64,000 nt of DNA from JAUPKT01 sp964427855. Lineage in GTDB: Bacteria > Desulfobacterota > Desulfomonilia > Desulfomonilales > Desulfomonilaceae. The DNA lies in NCBI GenBank assembly GCA_964427855.1, contig CAYRVH010000001.1, positions 1 through 64,000 of the forward strand, written 5' to 3'. Position 1 is the stretch's first letter. Each line of letters opens with the position of its first letter. The position numbers and the translations under genes are program-made. This document shows, piece by piece, positions 26,590 through 35,635 of this stretch. The notes under the pieces were generated by a model, which was given only the letters and a program-made list of their open reading frames with translations, was not told the DNA's origin and made no database searches.

Positions 26590-27102
26590 CTACGCGAATT
26601 TCTTCACCGCCTCAATGACTGCGTCATAATTCGGTTCGTCAGCTATTTCATTCACTATTTGCACATACCGTATTATCCCCGCCTGGTCAACGACAAACAC
26701 AGCCCTTGCAAGAAGTCGCAAGTCCTTTAAGAGCACCCCGTACGATAAGCCAAAGGACGCGTCACGGTGATCCGACAGCGTTTGAACCCGAGTAATGCCC
26801 GCCGCGCCGCACCAGCGGGCCTGGGCGAAAGGCAAGTCCATACTTATAGTCAAGATCACCACGTTTTCTCCCAACTGCGACGCCTCTTCGTTGAAGCGTC
26901 TCGTGGACGTGTCACACACGGGGGTATCCAGAGACGGCACGCTCGAAACTATGCATACCTTCCCTTTGAATGAAGAAAATTTCACGGGAGTCAAATCATT
27001 GGCAATTGCAGTGAAATCAGGCGCGGCGTCGCCGACTTTCACCTCTTGTCCCAAGAGCACCAAAGGATTTCCTTTCATGGTAACTATGCCAGCTCGTTCC
27101 AT
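26590..27102 (-). CDS. tpx: thiol peroxidase
   Basis: Atypical two-Cys peroxiredoxin of the Tpx type, 170 residues, reducing hydrogen and alkyl peroxides with thioredoxin. The peroxidatic Cys is Cys63 in PSLDTPVCDTSTRRF and the resolving Cys is Cys98 in ARWCGAAG, the spacing expected for Tpx. GVRYGVL-like and VFVVDQAG segments are also typical. AGGAGG is eight bases upstream of the ATG. Only 12 bases separate it from cydB, so it is probably transcribed with cydAB, joining peroxide removal to oxygen reduction. Confidence 0.95.
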   Translation of the reverse strand: MERAGIVTMKGNPLVLLGQEVKVGDAAPDFTAIANDLTPVKFSSFKGKVCIVSSVPSLDTPVCDTSTRRFNEEASQLGENVVILTISMDLPFAQARWCGAAGITRVQTLSDHRDASFGLSYGVLLKDLRLLARAVFVVDQAGIIRYVQIVNEIADEPNYDAVIEAVKKFA

Positions 27103-27114
27103 TTGTTCTACCTC

Positions 27115-28137
27115 CTAATACGATTCCTCTGACGCAAGATACGCCTCAGTCACTTTGTCGCGGAACATATGATACGCCCATGCTTGATAAATGATGACAA
27201 TCGGGACAAAGATCAGGGCCACCACGAGCATGATCTTCAGCGTAAGAGGGCTTGATGCGGCATTAAAGGCGCTCAAGCTGAGCGAGGCATCCAGCCGCGA
27301 GGGGTAGAGGTTTGGATAAAGCCCCACAACGCCAAAGAGCACCGCAAAAACAATGGTGGCGCATGACGAAAACCATGCCTTCCACCATTCTTGCTTCCCG
27401 ATATAAAACTTGATGCAAAGAAGAGCGAGCACTGCCAGCAACGGCACTACGAACAGCAGGGGGCGCGTGAGATAGTTTCCGTAAAGCGGAGTGGCAAACC
27501 ATGAGAAAACCAAGAAGACCACCGCCACAATAAGGACAAGCACCCACAACCCGGACGCCGCTGCCCCTGCTCTTTGGTGCAAGGCTCCTTCTGACTTGAT
27601 GGCGAGCCATAGGCTGCCATGCAGGAGAAACAGCGACACGAAGAGCACCCCCCCGGCGATGCCATAAGGATTCAAAAGGGTGAACAAGTTGCCTTGAAAC
27701 GTGTACTTGGCGTCAAAAGGAATGCCTTGAAAAATGTTGGCAAAAGCCACGCCAAACAACAGCGCGGGGATGAAGCTCCCTACAAAAAGGCAGAAATCCC
27801 ACACTTTTTTCCATCCGCCGCCCATGGCGCCTCGAAACTCGAAGGACACGGCCCGTATAATCAAGGCAAACAAGATGATCAACAAAGGTGCATATAAGGT
27901 GCTAAACATGACCGCGTAAGCGGTGGGAAACGCCGCAAAGGTAACCCCCCCTGCAGTTATCAGCCATACCTCGTTGCCGTCCCAGAAAGGCCCCATGGCA
28001 TTGTAAATCACGCGTCGATCGCGATCGGTGTGAGAAATGAAAGGCATAAGGGTGCCGAGTCCAAGATCAAAGCCGTCCAGCATAAAATAGATGGCCCACA
28101 GTAAGCCCCAGAGCAAAAACCATATTGTTTCTAACAT
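27115..28137 (-). CDS. cydB: cytochrome bd quinol oxidase subunit II
   Basis: CydB, 340 residues and about nine transmembrane helices, partner of CydA in the bd-type terminal oxidase. It starts METIWF-like (MLETIWFLLWGLLWAIYFMLDGFDLG), and the conserved GDFDLG-type N-terminal motif is present as DGFDLGLG. WDGNEVWLITAGG is the other diagnostic block. I prefer the ATG at 28137, preceded by AGGTGGG; a GTG at 28149 is in frame. There are 158 bases between cydA and cydB with no CydX-like small membrane protein seen. In strict anaerobes this enzyme removes oxygen at low concentration. Confidence 0.96.
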   Translation of the reverse strand: MLETIWFLLWGLLWAIYFMLDGFDLGLGTLMPFISHTDRDRRVIYNAMGPFWDGNEVWLITAGGVTFAAFPTAYAVMFSTLYAPLLIILFALIIRAVSFEFRGAMGGGWKKVWDFCLFVGSFIPALLFGVAFANIFQGIPFDAKYTFQGNLFTLLNPYGIAGGVLFVSLFLLHGSLWLAIKSEGALHQRAGAAASGLWVLVLIVAVVFLVFSWFATPLYGNYLTRPLLFVVPLLAVLALLCIKFYIGKQEWWKAWFSSCATIVFAVLFGVVGLYPNLYPSRLDASLSLSAFNAASSPLTLKIMLVVALIFVPIVIIYQAWAYHMFRDKVTEAYLASEESY

Positions 28138-28295
28138 CTTTTCGCCCACCTTTCTTCCGATAAGTCGTCCCGGGCAAACCGGAGAATTTTGTCGCGTTTA
28201 CTTGTGTGATGCATTCACGAGGTGACGCTCCAAGGTTCCGCCAACGTTGCGGCGTTGAGCAAAGCGCATGACAAACCAGTATCTGCTCTCTTGTC

Positions 28296-29600
28296 CTACG
28301 CCTCCACCGGTCCTTTGCGTGCGTGTTTGACCATGATGACAAACGCAGCCAACCCAAGGAGGGTGTAGAGCACAATGAAGGCGATGAGCGACATAGCGAC
28401 TTGAGAACCCACCAAGGGAGAATGGCCGTCCGCCGTCTTCATCACGTTATAGACCAGCCAAGGTTGTCTCCCCACCTCGGTGACGACCCAGCCAAGAAGA
28501 CCTGCGAGATACGGTAGGGGGAGCGCATACATCATGATTTTCAAGTAAGCGGGGCTGGACTCCCACCGGTTCCATTTAATCACCCCGATGAGCGTAAGCA
28601 GGACGAACAAGAAACCGAGTCCCACCATGATGCGAAAGGAGGCGAATACGAGGGTGACCGGCGGTCTATCTTCAGGCGGCCAGGCTTTGAGTCCTTTCAC
28701 CTCCGCGTCCCAGTCTCCATACACTAATCGGCTAAGAAATTTGGGGATTTTGAAAGCTTCCACGCTGTTGGTCTCCCGGGCTTCGTCGGGTATCAGCAGC
28801 AGGGCAAAAGGAGCGCCCTTTTGAGTTTCCCAGACCGACTCCACGGCAGCGAGCTTTGCTGGTTGAGCATGCGCCATCTCCCTGCCGTGAAGGTCTCCCA
28901 CCAACACCTCCAGCACAGAAAAGACAAAAGCAAAGATCAGCCCAAGTCGAAACGACTTGGTAAAAAATGAAACTTTGTTCTTTCTTAGCAGATGGTATGC
29001 GCTAAAGCTCATCACGAAGAATCCGGCGACTATATAACCGGCAAATGTGGTATGGAAGAAAGTGAGAATTGCAAAAGGTTGCGAGATCACCGCCCAGAAG
29101 TCCGTAAGCTCCGCGCGGCCGTTCCTTATGGTGAATCCCACTGGATGCTGCATCCACGAATTGGCTACAAGGATCCAATAGGCCGATACATTGGAAGCAA
29201 TGGCAACCAGCCATATACAGGCCGCGTGAAACTTTGGAGAGAGCCTCTTCCATCCGAAGGCCCATACCGCAACAAAGGTGGATTCGAGGAAAAAGGCCAC
29301 CGTGGCCTCAATTGCGAGCAACGAACCGAATATGTCGCCCACATAACTAGAATAGCCTGACCAATTGGTGCCAAATTGAAACTCAAGGGTGATGCCTGTC
29401 ACGACGCCCACGACAAAATTGATGAGAAAGATCTTCCCCCAAAATTTTGCCATGGATCTGTATTCTTCGTTGCCGGTTCTCACATAGATGGTTTCCATAA
29501 TGGCAACCAGAATGGAAAGACCGAGAGTGAGCGGCACGAAAATGAAGTGGAAAAGGGTTGCGACTGCAAACTGAAGCCGCGACAACATGATGACATCCAT
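28296..29600 (-). CDS. cydA: cytochrome bd quinol oxidase subunit I
   Basis: CydA, 434 residues, carrying haems b558, b595 and d and the quinol site. The start is the ATG at 29600 with GGGAGG seven bases upstream; a longer frame to 29717 is spurious. Family marks are LSRLQFAVATLFHFIFVPLTLG at the N-terminus (His ligand), the Trp-rich EFQFGTNWSGY region and GRQPW in VTEVGRQPWLVYNVMKT. The quinol loop is of the short type. About nine membrane helices are visible. It follows the HEAT-repeat gene by 91 bases and precedes cydB and tpx, giving a likely four-gene oxygen-consumption unit. Confidence 0.97.
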   Translation of the reverse strand: MDVIMLSRLQFAVATLFHFIFVPLTLGLSILVAIMETIYVRTGNEEYRSMAKFWGKIFLINFVVGVVTGITLEFQFGTNWSGYSSYVGDIFGSLLAIEATVAFFLESTFVAVWAFGWKRLSPKFHAACIWLVAIASNVSAYWILVANSWMQHPVGFTIRNGRAELTDFWAVISQPFAILTFFHTTFAGYIVAGFFVMSFSAYHLLRKNKVSFFTKSFRLGLIFAFVFSVLEVLVGDLHGREMAHAQPAKLAAVESVWETQKGAPFALLLIPDEARETNSVEAFKIPKFLSRLVYGDWDAEVKGLKAWPPEDRPPVTLVFASFRIMVGLGFLFVLLTLIGVIKWNRWESSPAYLKIMMYALPLPYLAGLLGWVVTEVGRQPWLVYNVMKTADGHSPLVGSQVAMSLIAFIVLYTLLGLAAFVIMVKHARKGPVEA

Positions 29601-29691
29601 GACACTACCTCCCAAGTTGTTTGACGCTTGCCCTGCGACGCTGCTCAGAGGCGAGGCTCCGCAGGTTGTGGCAAGCCCGCAATGCACGTCG

Positions 29692-30393
29692 TTATTGTTG
29701 TGAACCAATATCTCCAAGCTTATCTATAGCGTTTTCAGCCGCATCCTTCATTTTCAACCTGATGATTTTTTCGGAATCGAATGTTTCGAACTCCGTTTCG
29801 TCGGCCAGCAAAGCCTTTAAGGCGGGTTTGGCGTCGGCCAGCCGTAGGTTTCCTATCGCCATCACCGCATGTCCTCGTACCGCAGGGTCTTTGGACTGAA
29901 GATATTTGGCGAGATGGGATCCCCAGCTGTGAAGCGCCTCTGGCCTTGCTTCCGAGAGTCGCGCCCACGCCCACAGCAAGCCGCGTTGCAGAGGCTCATG
30001 CTCCAAAAAATTACCCGCTTCGTCTGCATACGACCCGAGAATGGAGGCATATTCCTTAGCCAGAAGCTCGCTTTGGGCCATAGCCTCTGCCATCACCTCT
30101 GGCGCGCCCCATCCGATGCCACCGGATTCGTCGTTAAGACTCCACATGAGTCGCCGCATGACGACCCGAGCCCCCTCGATGTCAACTTGAGCAAGGCGCG
30201 CCAGAACTGTTCCCATGGCCCTCACCGCGCGCCATTTGATTAAGGGATCTTGATGACAGAGCAGGGAAAAGAGCGCATTGATCACTTGTGCCGCCGGCAT
30301 GTTTAGTAAAACCGAGAGGCGTTCCTCAAAAGAACTTGTGTGAAGAAGACCCAACAGTTCTTTTTTCCTCGACCTTGTCCCGACGTCACTCAT
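29692..30393 (-). CDS. HEAT-repeat protein (DVU0298-like)
   Basis: A soluble all-helical protein of 233 residues from the ATG at 30393 (GGAGG eight bases upstream). Repeats are visible as LLCHQDPLIKWRAVRAMGTVL near residue 45 and LQSKDPAVRGHAVMAIGNL near 165, the helix-turn-helix pattern of HEAT/PBS-lyase repeats. It resembles a family found in sulfate reducers and relatives (I recall DVU0298 as the reference; not checked). Such repeats usually mediate protein-protein contact. Position directly before cydAB suggests a link to oxidase assembly or the oxygen response, but no mechanism is known to me. Confidence 0.7.
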   Translation of the reverse strand: MSDVGTRSRKKELLGLLHTSSFEERLSVLLNMPAAQVINALFSLLCHQDPLIKWRAVRAMGTVLARLAQVDIEGARVVMRRLMWSLNDESGGIGWGAPEVMAEAMAQSELLAKEYASILGSYADEAGNFLEHEPLQRGLLWAWARLSEARPEALHSWGSHLAKYLQSKDPAVRGHAVMAIGNLRLADAKPALKALLADETEFETFDSEKIIRLKMKDAAENAIDKLGDIGSQQ

Positions 30394-30642
30394 TTTGCCC
30401 GCCTCCAGCGCAGTCTCGACCGCATTGCGTGTCATTCAATTTCCACAACGGCCCCTGGTTGTGTGCAGCCGGCATACATGTTGACTTGATGCTCGCATAA
30501 CATATTAACATCATTAAGTAAGTTGTTGCCAAGCTTTTAGACACACCCCTTTATTTTGGCCCAGCGCGCTCCTCTCCTTCTCACGCACTTTGGCCATCTT
30601 TCCTGAATATTGTTTTATTTATGGGATCAGGGATCCTCTCGT

Positions 30643-31860
30643 CTATGTCGTCTCTTCCTTCATGGCCTTGGCTATGTGTCTCCCCAGATCAACGCACAGT
30701 TTCAGACCGGCATGATCCGGGACAAACTGAAGGCTCACACCCGGGTGCACGACTTTCACTTTCATTTCTTCAAGTGATTTCGTGAGGAGTTTCACAGACT
30801 CTCCGCTCCATCCGTATGATCCAAAGGCCGCCCCGATCTTTCCCAGGGGTCTCAGCCCTTTCATGTAACAGAGCAGATCAGCCATACGAGGGAGTATTCC
30901 ATTATTAAGCGTTGGGGACCCTACTATGACCGCCTTGGCGTCCAAGAGCTCGGTGATCACGTCGCTGCGGTGATTCACTGCCAAATCCAGGAGCTTGATA
31001 CTCACGCCGTGCTCCGCAAGCCCATCGGCTATGGCCTTGGCCATCATCTCGGTGCTGTGCCACATAGTGTCATAAATAATCAGCGCTTTTTGGCGAGAAA
31101 CCTGCCTGCTCCACTGATCGTAGGCCTGGATAATTTGCAGAGGATTCTGACGCCATATGAGGCCATGGTCAGGCGCAATCATAGAGATGTTCAGGTCCAT
31201 TTTTTGGACATCGGCAATCAATTTTTGGATCAAGGCTGAATACGGGAGTAAAATGTTTGCGTAATATTTCGCCGCATGGGCCATCAACTCAGACTGATCA
31301 ACCTCATCGTTGAATCGCTCGCTCGTCGCCCAGTGCTGACCGAACGCATCGCTGGAAATCAGGAGTCCGTCCTCTTTGATATACGAGAACATGCTGTCCG
31401 GCCAATGGAGCATTCGCGTCTCGATAAATTGTACGGAGCGTTGTCCGAGACTGATTTCCTGACCCGTCTCCACCACTTCATAAGGCCAGTCTTCCCGGTG
31501 ATAATGATCGAGAAGGGCCTTTTTGCCCCTGGAACTGCAAAATATTTTTTCTGGCTGAATCAGGTCCACGATCTCAGACACAGCCCCAGAATGATCTGGT
31601 TCCACATGATTAACGACGAGATAATCGATTTTTTTGGGGTCAATGACTTTATGGAGGTTATGGATCAGGTCCATTTTGAAGGGTTTCTTGACCGTGTCAA
31701 AGAGGGTTACCTTCTCGTCCAGCACGAGGAAGGAGTTGTAGGTGGTGCCTTTGTATGTTGAATAGCCGTGAAAATCTCTGACCGTCCAATCCACCGCTCC
31801 AACCCAGTTAATGCCTTTTTTTATTTCAGTAATGGTCCGCAATGTCATCCTCCAGCACAA
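30643..31860 (-). CDS. FprA/Roo-type A-type flavodiiron protein
   Basis: A flavodiiron protein of about 401-405 residues that reduces oxygen to water or NO to N2O in the cytoplasm. The metallo-beta-lactamase-like domain has the diiron ligands HVEPDHSG (HxExDH), a His in MLHWPDSMF, the Asp of SSDAFGQHW and a His in APDHGLIWR. A flavodoxin domain (from about residue 258, KALIIYDTMWHST) binds FMN. There is no fused rubredoxin, so the rubredoxin gene just upstream is the likely electron donor, as in Desulfovibrio Roo. Start choice: TTG at 31860 has AAAGG six bases upstream; the ATG at 31848 fits the family N-terminus better, but its GGAGG abuts the codon. Confidence 0.95.
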   Translation of the reverse strand: MCWRMTLRTITEIKKGINWVGAVDWTVRDFHGYSTYKGTTYNSFLVLDEKVTLFDTVKKPFKMDLIHNLHKVIDPKKIDYLVVNHVEPDHSGAVSEIVDLIQPEKIFCSSRGKKALLDHYHREDWPYEVVETGQEISLGQRSVQFIETRMLHWPDSMFSYIKEDGLLISSDAFGQHWATSERFNDEVDQSELMAHAAKYYANILLPYSALIQKLIADVQKMDLNISMIAPDHGLIWRQNPLQIIQAYDQWSRQVSRQKALIIYDTMWHSTEMMAKAIADGLAEHGVSIKLLDLAVNHRSDVITELLDAKAVIVGSPTLNNGILPRMADLLCYMKGLRPLGKIGAAFGSYGWSGESVKLLTKSLEEMKVKVVHPGVSLQFVPDHAGLKLCVDLGRHIAKAMKEETT

Positions 31861-32013
31861 GTGTGACCTTTGACATCCAGTACATTCTCATCGAACAAGC
31901 GACTCCCGTTGCCTCGGGTGGCGCTCTCCAGGAAAAGAATCGTCATTTCCTCGAGAGCGCGTACGCCGAATTCCTCGATTAAGACAAGGACGGGATGCAC
32001 GCCGTCTCGCCTC

Positions 32014-32172
32014 TTATTCAGGTGAAAAAGAATCTTTGTCAGCCCCACATACCGGGCAGACCCAATCCTCTGGCAAATCGGCAAAAGCCGTGCCCGGCTT
32101 CACGCCATTGTCCGGATCCCCAAGGGCCGGATCATAGACATAACCACACACCTGACACACGTACTTCGTCAT
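32014..32172 (-). CDS. rubredoxin (CxxC type)
   Basis: A 52-residue rubredoxin with a single Fe(Cys)4 site: YVCQVCGYVYDP at the start and WVCPVCGADKDSF near the end, both CxxCG. The ATG at 32172 follows GGAGG; the longer frame from 32232 is spurious. It transfers single electrons and most likely serves the flavodiiron protein 153 bases downstream and/or superoxide reductase and rubrerythrin of the same island. Length and sequence are standard. Between it and the FprA gene no second ORF looks real. Confidence 0.97.
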   Translation of the reverse strand: MTKYVCQVCGYVYDPALGDPDNGVKPGTAFADLPEDWVCPVCGADKDSFSPE

Positions 32173-32289
32173 AGGTCCTCCACGCCTTATGTATTCGCTA
32201 CACCCTTGAGCGGGCGCAGCACTGAGACACATTCAGTTGCTCAATACGATTTTTGGGGTTGCTCCTCGGTCGGGATACAACGACCCATG

Positions 32290-32730
32290 CTATTTACCGG
32301 TTATTTTTTTTCCTATTTCTCGGCCGTAATCTTGGGCCATCTGCAAACCGCCCTGCAAAGCAGCCGTCTTGAGCCTCAATGGGCTGCCCACCATATCCAT
32401 CTTGAAGATGTTCTGCATGGTATCATAAATGCGGTCCACCGCCTCGCCGCTCCAACCGAAAGCCCCGAATGAGCCGCCGACCTTCCCTTCAAGATTCGCT
32501 TTAGCCGCCAAAAACAACATGGTCTTCATTGTCTGTATCATGTCGCCATGATACGTGGCGGATCCGAAGACATAGGCATCATAGCCTTCGAGGTCGGCTT
32601 GCGAAGTGATTGCCGTGGCCTTGACGACTTTTGCTTCCGCGCCCGTGAATCGTATCCCTTCTGCAATGAGCTCTGCAATATTTTCGGTTTGGCCTGATCT
32701 TGAAGCGTGTACCACCAGCGCTTTCGCCAT
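32290..32730 (-). CDS. flavodoxin
   Basis: A short-chain flavodoxin domain protein of 146 residues; ATG at 32730 after GGAGG. The FMN phosphate loop is HASRSGQTENIA near the N-terminus, GSATYHGDMI contacts the ring, and FGAFGWSGEAVDRI is a third conserved flavin loop. The last two loops resemble the flavodoxin half of flavodiiron proteins rather than classic ferredoxin-substituting flavodoxin, so it may be a stand-alone relative of that domain. It probably carries electrons within the oxygen-defence island; its partner is not determined. Confidence 0.88.
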   Translation of the reverse strand: MAKALVVHASRSGQTENIAELIAEGIRFTGAEAKVVKATAITSQADLEGYDAYVFGSATYHGDMIQTMKTMLFLAAKANLEGKVGGSFGAFGWSGEAVDRIYDTMQNIFKMDMVGSPLRLKTAALQGGLQMAQDYGREIGKKITGK

Positions 32731-32873
32731 GTTGCCTCCTTGATCTTTCATTTACATGGTTATGGGGTGGAAGCGATTGCCCTGACAGACTCTTGGGTCG
32801 TTTGACCCGCTCCCGGCCCTTTTTAATAGGGGCTCACCGCCCCAGGACTGTGTTCCTCACAAATTGGATCATG

Positions 32874-33458
32874 TCATGGCCCGTCACGAACAATCCGTGA
32901 ACCAAGCTCCCGGGCCTCCTGAAGGTACTCCAGGCGCTGTGACACCTCGCCTTTTCCCTCCACCGACCTGATCTGGATGCCTCCCTTGTACGCTTTGCCG
33001 ACGGCGTCGTAAAAATACCGGGCGACGAGCTGCACGCCGTCAAACAAGTTTTTCCCCTTTGTGGCTCCGACGCAGATCAAATAACCACCACCTTTGTAAT
33101 CCCCCGCGCCCGGAATCCCTGATTCCTTCTGCAACCTGCGCCGACAATACAGGGCTTGGCAGCGATCAATGAGGGCTTTTGCTTGGGCAGGGATGCTGTA
33201 AAAAAAGATGGGCGACGCCAGTATAATGACCTCCGAGTCCAATAGCTTTGGATAGACAAGACTCATGTCGTCTTCCACCACACAGACTCCGGTTTCGTCG
33301 CATCCGCCGCATTCGATGCATCCCTGAATGTTGAGGTCGCAAACCCTCAACGTAGATACGGTCGCTCCGGCCTTCTCGGCGGCGTCCAGGGCTTCTTGCA
33401 ACAGAATGTCTGAGTTACCGCCCTTGCGAGGGCTTCCAAAGATTCCTAAGATATTCAT
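32874..33458 (-). CDS. iron-sulfur flavoprotein (Isf/NADPH-dependent FMN reductase family)
   Basis: A 194-residue flavodoxin-fold protein; ATG at 33458. The FMN loop is GSPRKGGNSD. A compact cluster motif GCIECGGCDETGVC (CX2CX2CX5C) follows near residue 45; this is the [4Fe-4S] motif of archaeal and clostridial iron-sulfur flavoprotein Isf. Isf-family enzymes reduce oxygen or peroxide, or pass electrons from ferredoxin. ASPIFFYSIPAQAKALIDR is the typical second flavin loop. It stands between the DsrE-like gene and flavodoxin, which fits oxygen or peroxide detoxification. Confidence 0.87.
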   Translation of the reverse strand: MNILGIFGSPRKGGNSDILLQEALDAAEKAGATVSTLRVCDLNIQGCIECGGCDETGVCVVEDDMSLVYPKLLDSEVIILASPIFFYSIPAQAKALIDRCQALYCRRRLQKESGIPGAGDYKGGGYLICVGATKGKNLFDGVQLVARYFYDAVGKAYKGGIQIRSVEGKGEVSQRLEYLQEARELGSRIVRDGP

Positions 33459-33500
33459 GTCATTTCCCGATAGCTTGGCAATTTCCGTCTGGCGCAACCG

Positions 33501-33848
33501 TTAGAAGGTTATGACCAGGTATCCTTCGTCTATATATTTCGCCAGACTGGGATGCCCTGACATGTCGTCGCCAAGCGGCAACCGCTCGGCCGCTACCTTA
33601 TCCAATACGTTCATCTTGGCAGAGCATGCCTTGCAGACGGCGCTGATCAAACCGGCCTCCCTCACTTTTTTGAAGAGGCTCGCAAGCGGACTCGCTCCGG
33701 AGGCAAGGTCAGGCACCAGCGCAGTCGCCGCACCTTCAATGACCAGCTTCACGTCGTAGCCGCGACTTGTCATATCCAGGGCGTTCAAAAGCACATGCAC
33801 AAAACAAACAGGATCCCCGTTGAAAGCGACGAGCACAGTTTTTTTCAT
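33501..33848 (-). CDS. DsrE-family protein
   Basis: A 115-residue alpha/beta protein of the DsrE/DsrF-like family; ATG at 33848 with GGAG upstream. It begins KKTVLVAFNGDPVCFVHVLLNALDM and has a conserved central CKACSAKM Cys pair that could carry sulfur or form a disulfide. Relatives take part in sulfur transfer (DsrEFH, TusBCD), but single-gene members in redox islands have no defined job. It is co-directional with tight spacing to the rubredoxin-like gene (35 bases) and the Isf gene (42 bases). Confidence 0.82.
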   Translation of the reverse strand: MKKTVLVAFNGDPVCFVHVLLNALDMTSRGYDVKLVIEGAATALVPDLASGASPLASLFKKVREAGLISAVCKACSAKMNVLDKVAAERLPLGDDMSGHPSLAKYIDEGYLVITF

Positions 33849-33883
33849 CGCTGATTCTCCATCGTCATCGCGCAACTATGACT

Positions 33884-34054
33884 TCATCCCAACCGAGGAT
33901 CTTGGCCCGTCATTCCGCATTCCGGGATGTAGCAGGTGACGTTGACAAATTGGCACTTCTCCTTGCACTGGGCGCACGTTTCCGGCGGGGCATCTGATGC
34001 GGGCGCCTCAAAAGTATATCCGCATTTGGGACATTTCCATGTAATGTTTTCCAT
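33884..34054 (-). CDS. small rubredoxin-like cysteine-rich protein
   Basis: A 56-residue ORF starting ATG at 34054 with AAAGGAG upstream. It begins MENITWKCPKCGYTFEAP, then has ETCAQCKEKCQF and VTCYIPECG. The first half is rubredoxin-like (WxCPKCGY...CxxC), with more Cys residues (eight in total) than the four of a mononuclear iron site. A zinc or iron site is expected. It lies between the octahaem cytochrome and the DsrE-like gene with gaps of 39 and 35 bases, so it is almost certainly part of the operon. It is short enough to be missed by automatic gene callers. Confidence 0.85.
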   Translation of the reverse strand: MENITWKCPKCGYTFEAPASDAPPETCAQCKEKCQFVNVTCYIPECGMTGQDPRLG

Positions 34055-34093
34055 CTTCCATCACTCCTTTTCTGCTTCATTCACAAATTTTTC

Positions 34094-35635
34094 TCAATGA
34101 GCTCTGTTGGACTTCTGCAACCGCAGGCAGCCAATCTTGTCCAGGATATCTCTTATGTTTTTGGACATGAACCATCGACCGTTCGCAAAAACACCGTAAT
34201 CCGCTCCCATCATCGCCGAAGCGAAACGGGTCGAGTTTGCATAAAAAAGCCACTGTTCAACCCATAGCCGTTCGACAGCCTCGTCAAAAGGATTGGATGG
34301 ATCGAGGAGCTTCTCTTTCCAGGCGGTTTCAAGGAGTTTTGTGGCGGCGAGGGTCATCTTGTCCGTGGTGGAGAGCGAAGCTTCAAACCTGACCCAGTGG
34401 CCGTCAACCCAGTTCTGCGCGTGACAGCCTTTACACACTTTCTGGAGCGACGCCTTTCTGGCTTCCATTTCTTCCGTTGAAATGAGAAATTCCCCTGCAA
34501 GGCTGCCGTCCAAACTCGTAGGCAGGGGCTGTCCGTCCTTATTCCTTATAATTGAGGTGTCTGGCGACTTAGGGTGAGGATGGGAATAAATGAGTCCAAA
34601 TATGCGCCACGGGAGTCGGTCGTTCATTTGATGGGTTCTTGTGGCTATGACTTCTCCATCTGCACTGGTTAAGAGACTGGCATGACACGTCGCGCACGTC
34701 GGCCCAGAGATATCCCTGCCCAAAACCCACGGCACGCTATCCATCTTCCAATCCTTACACATCGATGCGTGAAGGTTACCGTGCTTTGACACCGAATACG
34801 CTTGATACGCCGGAACATCCGGTCCTTTGTGGCATTGCGAGCAGGTGTAGGGTTTGCGAGCCATGCTTATGGAGAATTCGTGCGTCGTGTGGCACGAGGC
34901 GCAGGAGCCCTTACTGCCATCGGGATTTAGCCTCCCAACTCCCTGGTTTGGCCAGCCTTTGATAGTGACGAATTCCATATCGCCAAAACTAGTATCTCGA
35001 GTGTTTTTCCCCAGCACTTCCAGCGCAGTTCCGTGGCAGGAATAGCAGGAATCCGACATGGTCAAGTCGTCAGGGGGAGCGATAGCGATCTTGTCATCTT
35101 TTGCCACAGATTGGACTCCATTGACCGACGTCATCATGGTTCCATAAAGCTGATTTTTCGCGAGATTCCCGTGAGCGTGGGACATGATGTTCTTTTCGTA
35201 TTGAACCGCCTCCTGGGGGTGGCATGCCCGACAATCGTGGGGCGTCACAGTAAGGTGGACTTTTTCGTCATTATGGTCAAACACGTCTTGGTGGGCCTCG
35301 GCATTCATGCGATGGCATTCGGCGCACCCCACCACTGACGAGGCAAGCGCGTCGGGTACTCGCTCGGCGGACACCCTTCTTTCCAAGACTTTTTTCTTCA
35401 AGGCTTCCCCAGGGGTTATCGAGGAATGCCTACTCCTTTTCCAATTCTCCACTATGGCCGGCGTTGCCACGGAATGACAATCGATGCATTGTTGACTCGC
35501 CTCGCTGATTTTGTCTGCTGCCAGCGCCAAATCACCATTCAAACAGAGCATGCCTATTCCAGCGGTGTACAACAACACGGCTATCTTACAATTAATCCAG
35601 GTTCGCGGCTGTCTGCGGTGTTGCGGCGCGGTCAT
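34094..35635 (-). CDS. octahaem cytochrome c, hydroxylamine oxidoreductase (HAO)-like
   Basis: A periplasmic c-type cytochrome of 513 residues. A signal segment (about residues 15-40, ending LALAADK) is followed by exactly eight CXXCH motifs: CIDCH, CAECH, CRACH, CYSCH, CASCH, CSQCH, CATCH and CKGCH. The count, the SKHGNLHAS region and the ATRTHQMNDRLPW stretch between haems 7 and 8 are HAO-family features. Family members oxidise hydroxylamine or, in anaerobes, reduce nitrite, NO or hydroxylamine. The C-terminal GADYGVFANGRW segment lies where HAO's cross-linking Tyr is found, but whether the cross-link forms cannot be read. Its start overlaps the upstream peroxiredoxin stop as ATGA. No CycB/c554-like partner or nitrite reductase is present here. 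Confidence 0.88.
   Translation of the reverse strand: MTAPQHRRQPRTWINCKIAVLLYTAGIGMLCLNGDLALAADKISEASQQCIDCHSVATPAIVENWKRSRHSSITPGEALKKKVLERRVSAERVPDALASSVVGCAECHRMNAEAHQDVFDHNDEKVHLTVTPHDCRACHPQEAVQYEKNIMSHAHGNLAKNQLYGTMMTSVNGVQSVAKDDKIAIAPPDDLTMSDSCYSCHGTALEVLGKNTRDTSFGDMEFVTIKGWPNQGVGRLNPDGSKGSCASCHTTHEFSISMARKPYTCSQCHKGPDVPAYQAYSVSKHGNLHASMCKDWKMDSVPWVLGRDISGPTCATCHASLLTSADGEVIATRTHQMNDRLPWRIFGLIYSHPHPKSPDTSIIRNKDGQPLPTSLDGSLAGEFLISTEEMEARKASLQKVCKGCHAQNWVDGHWVRFEASLSTTDKMTLAATKLLETAWKEKLLDPSNPFDEAVERLWVEQWLFYANSTRFASAMMGADYGVFANGRWFMSKNIRDILDKIGCLRLQKSNRAH

Noticed and set aside
28138..28295. CydX-like small subunit between cydA and cydB
   Set aside because: The only short ORF (23 codons) is basic and hydrophilic with no membrane helix.
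31845..32084. 79-codon minus-strand ORF between rubredoxin and the flavodiiron gene
   Set aside because: It begins inside rubredoxin in another frame, has no SD and no coherent composition.
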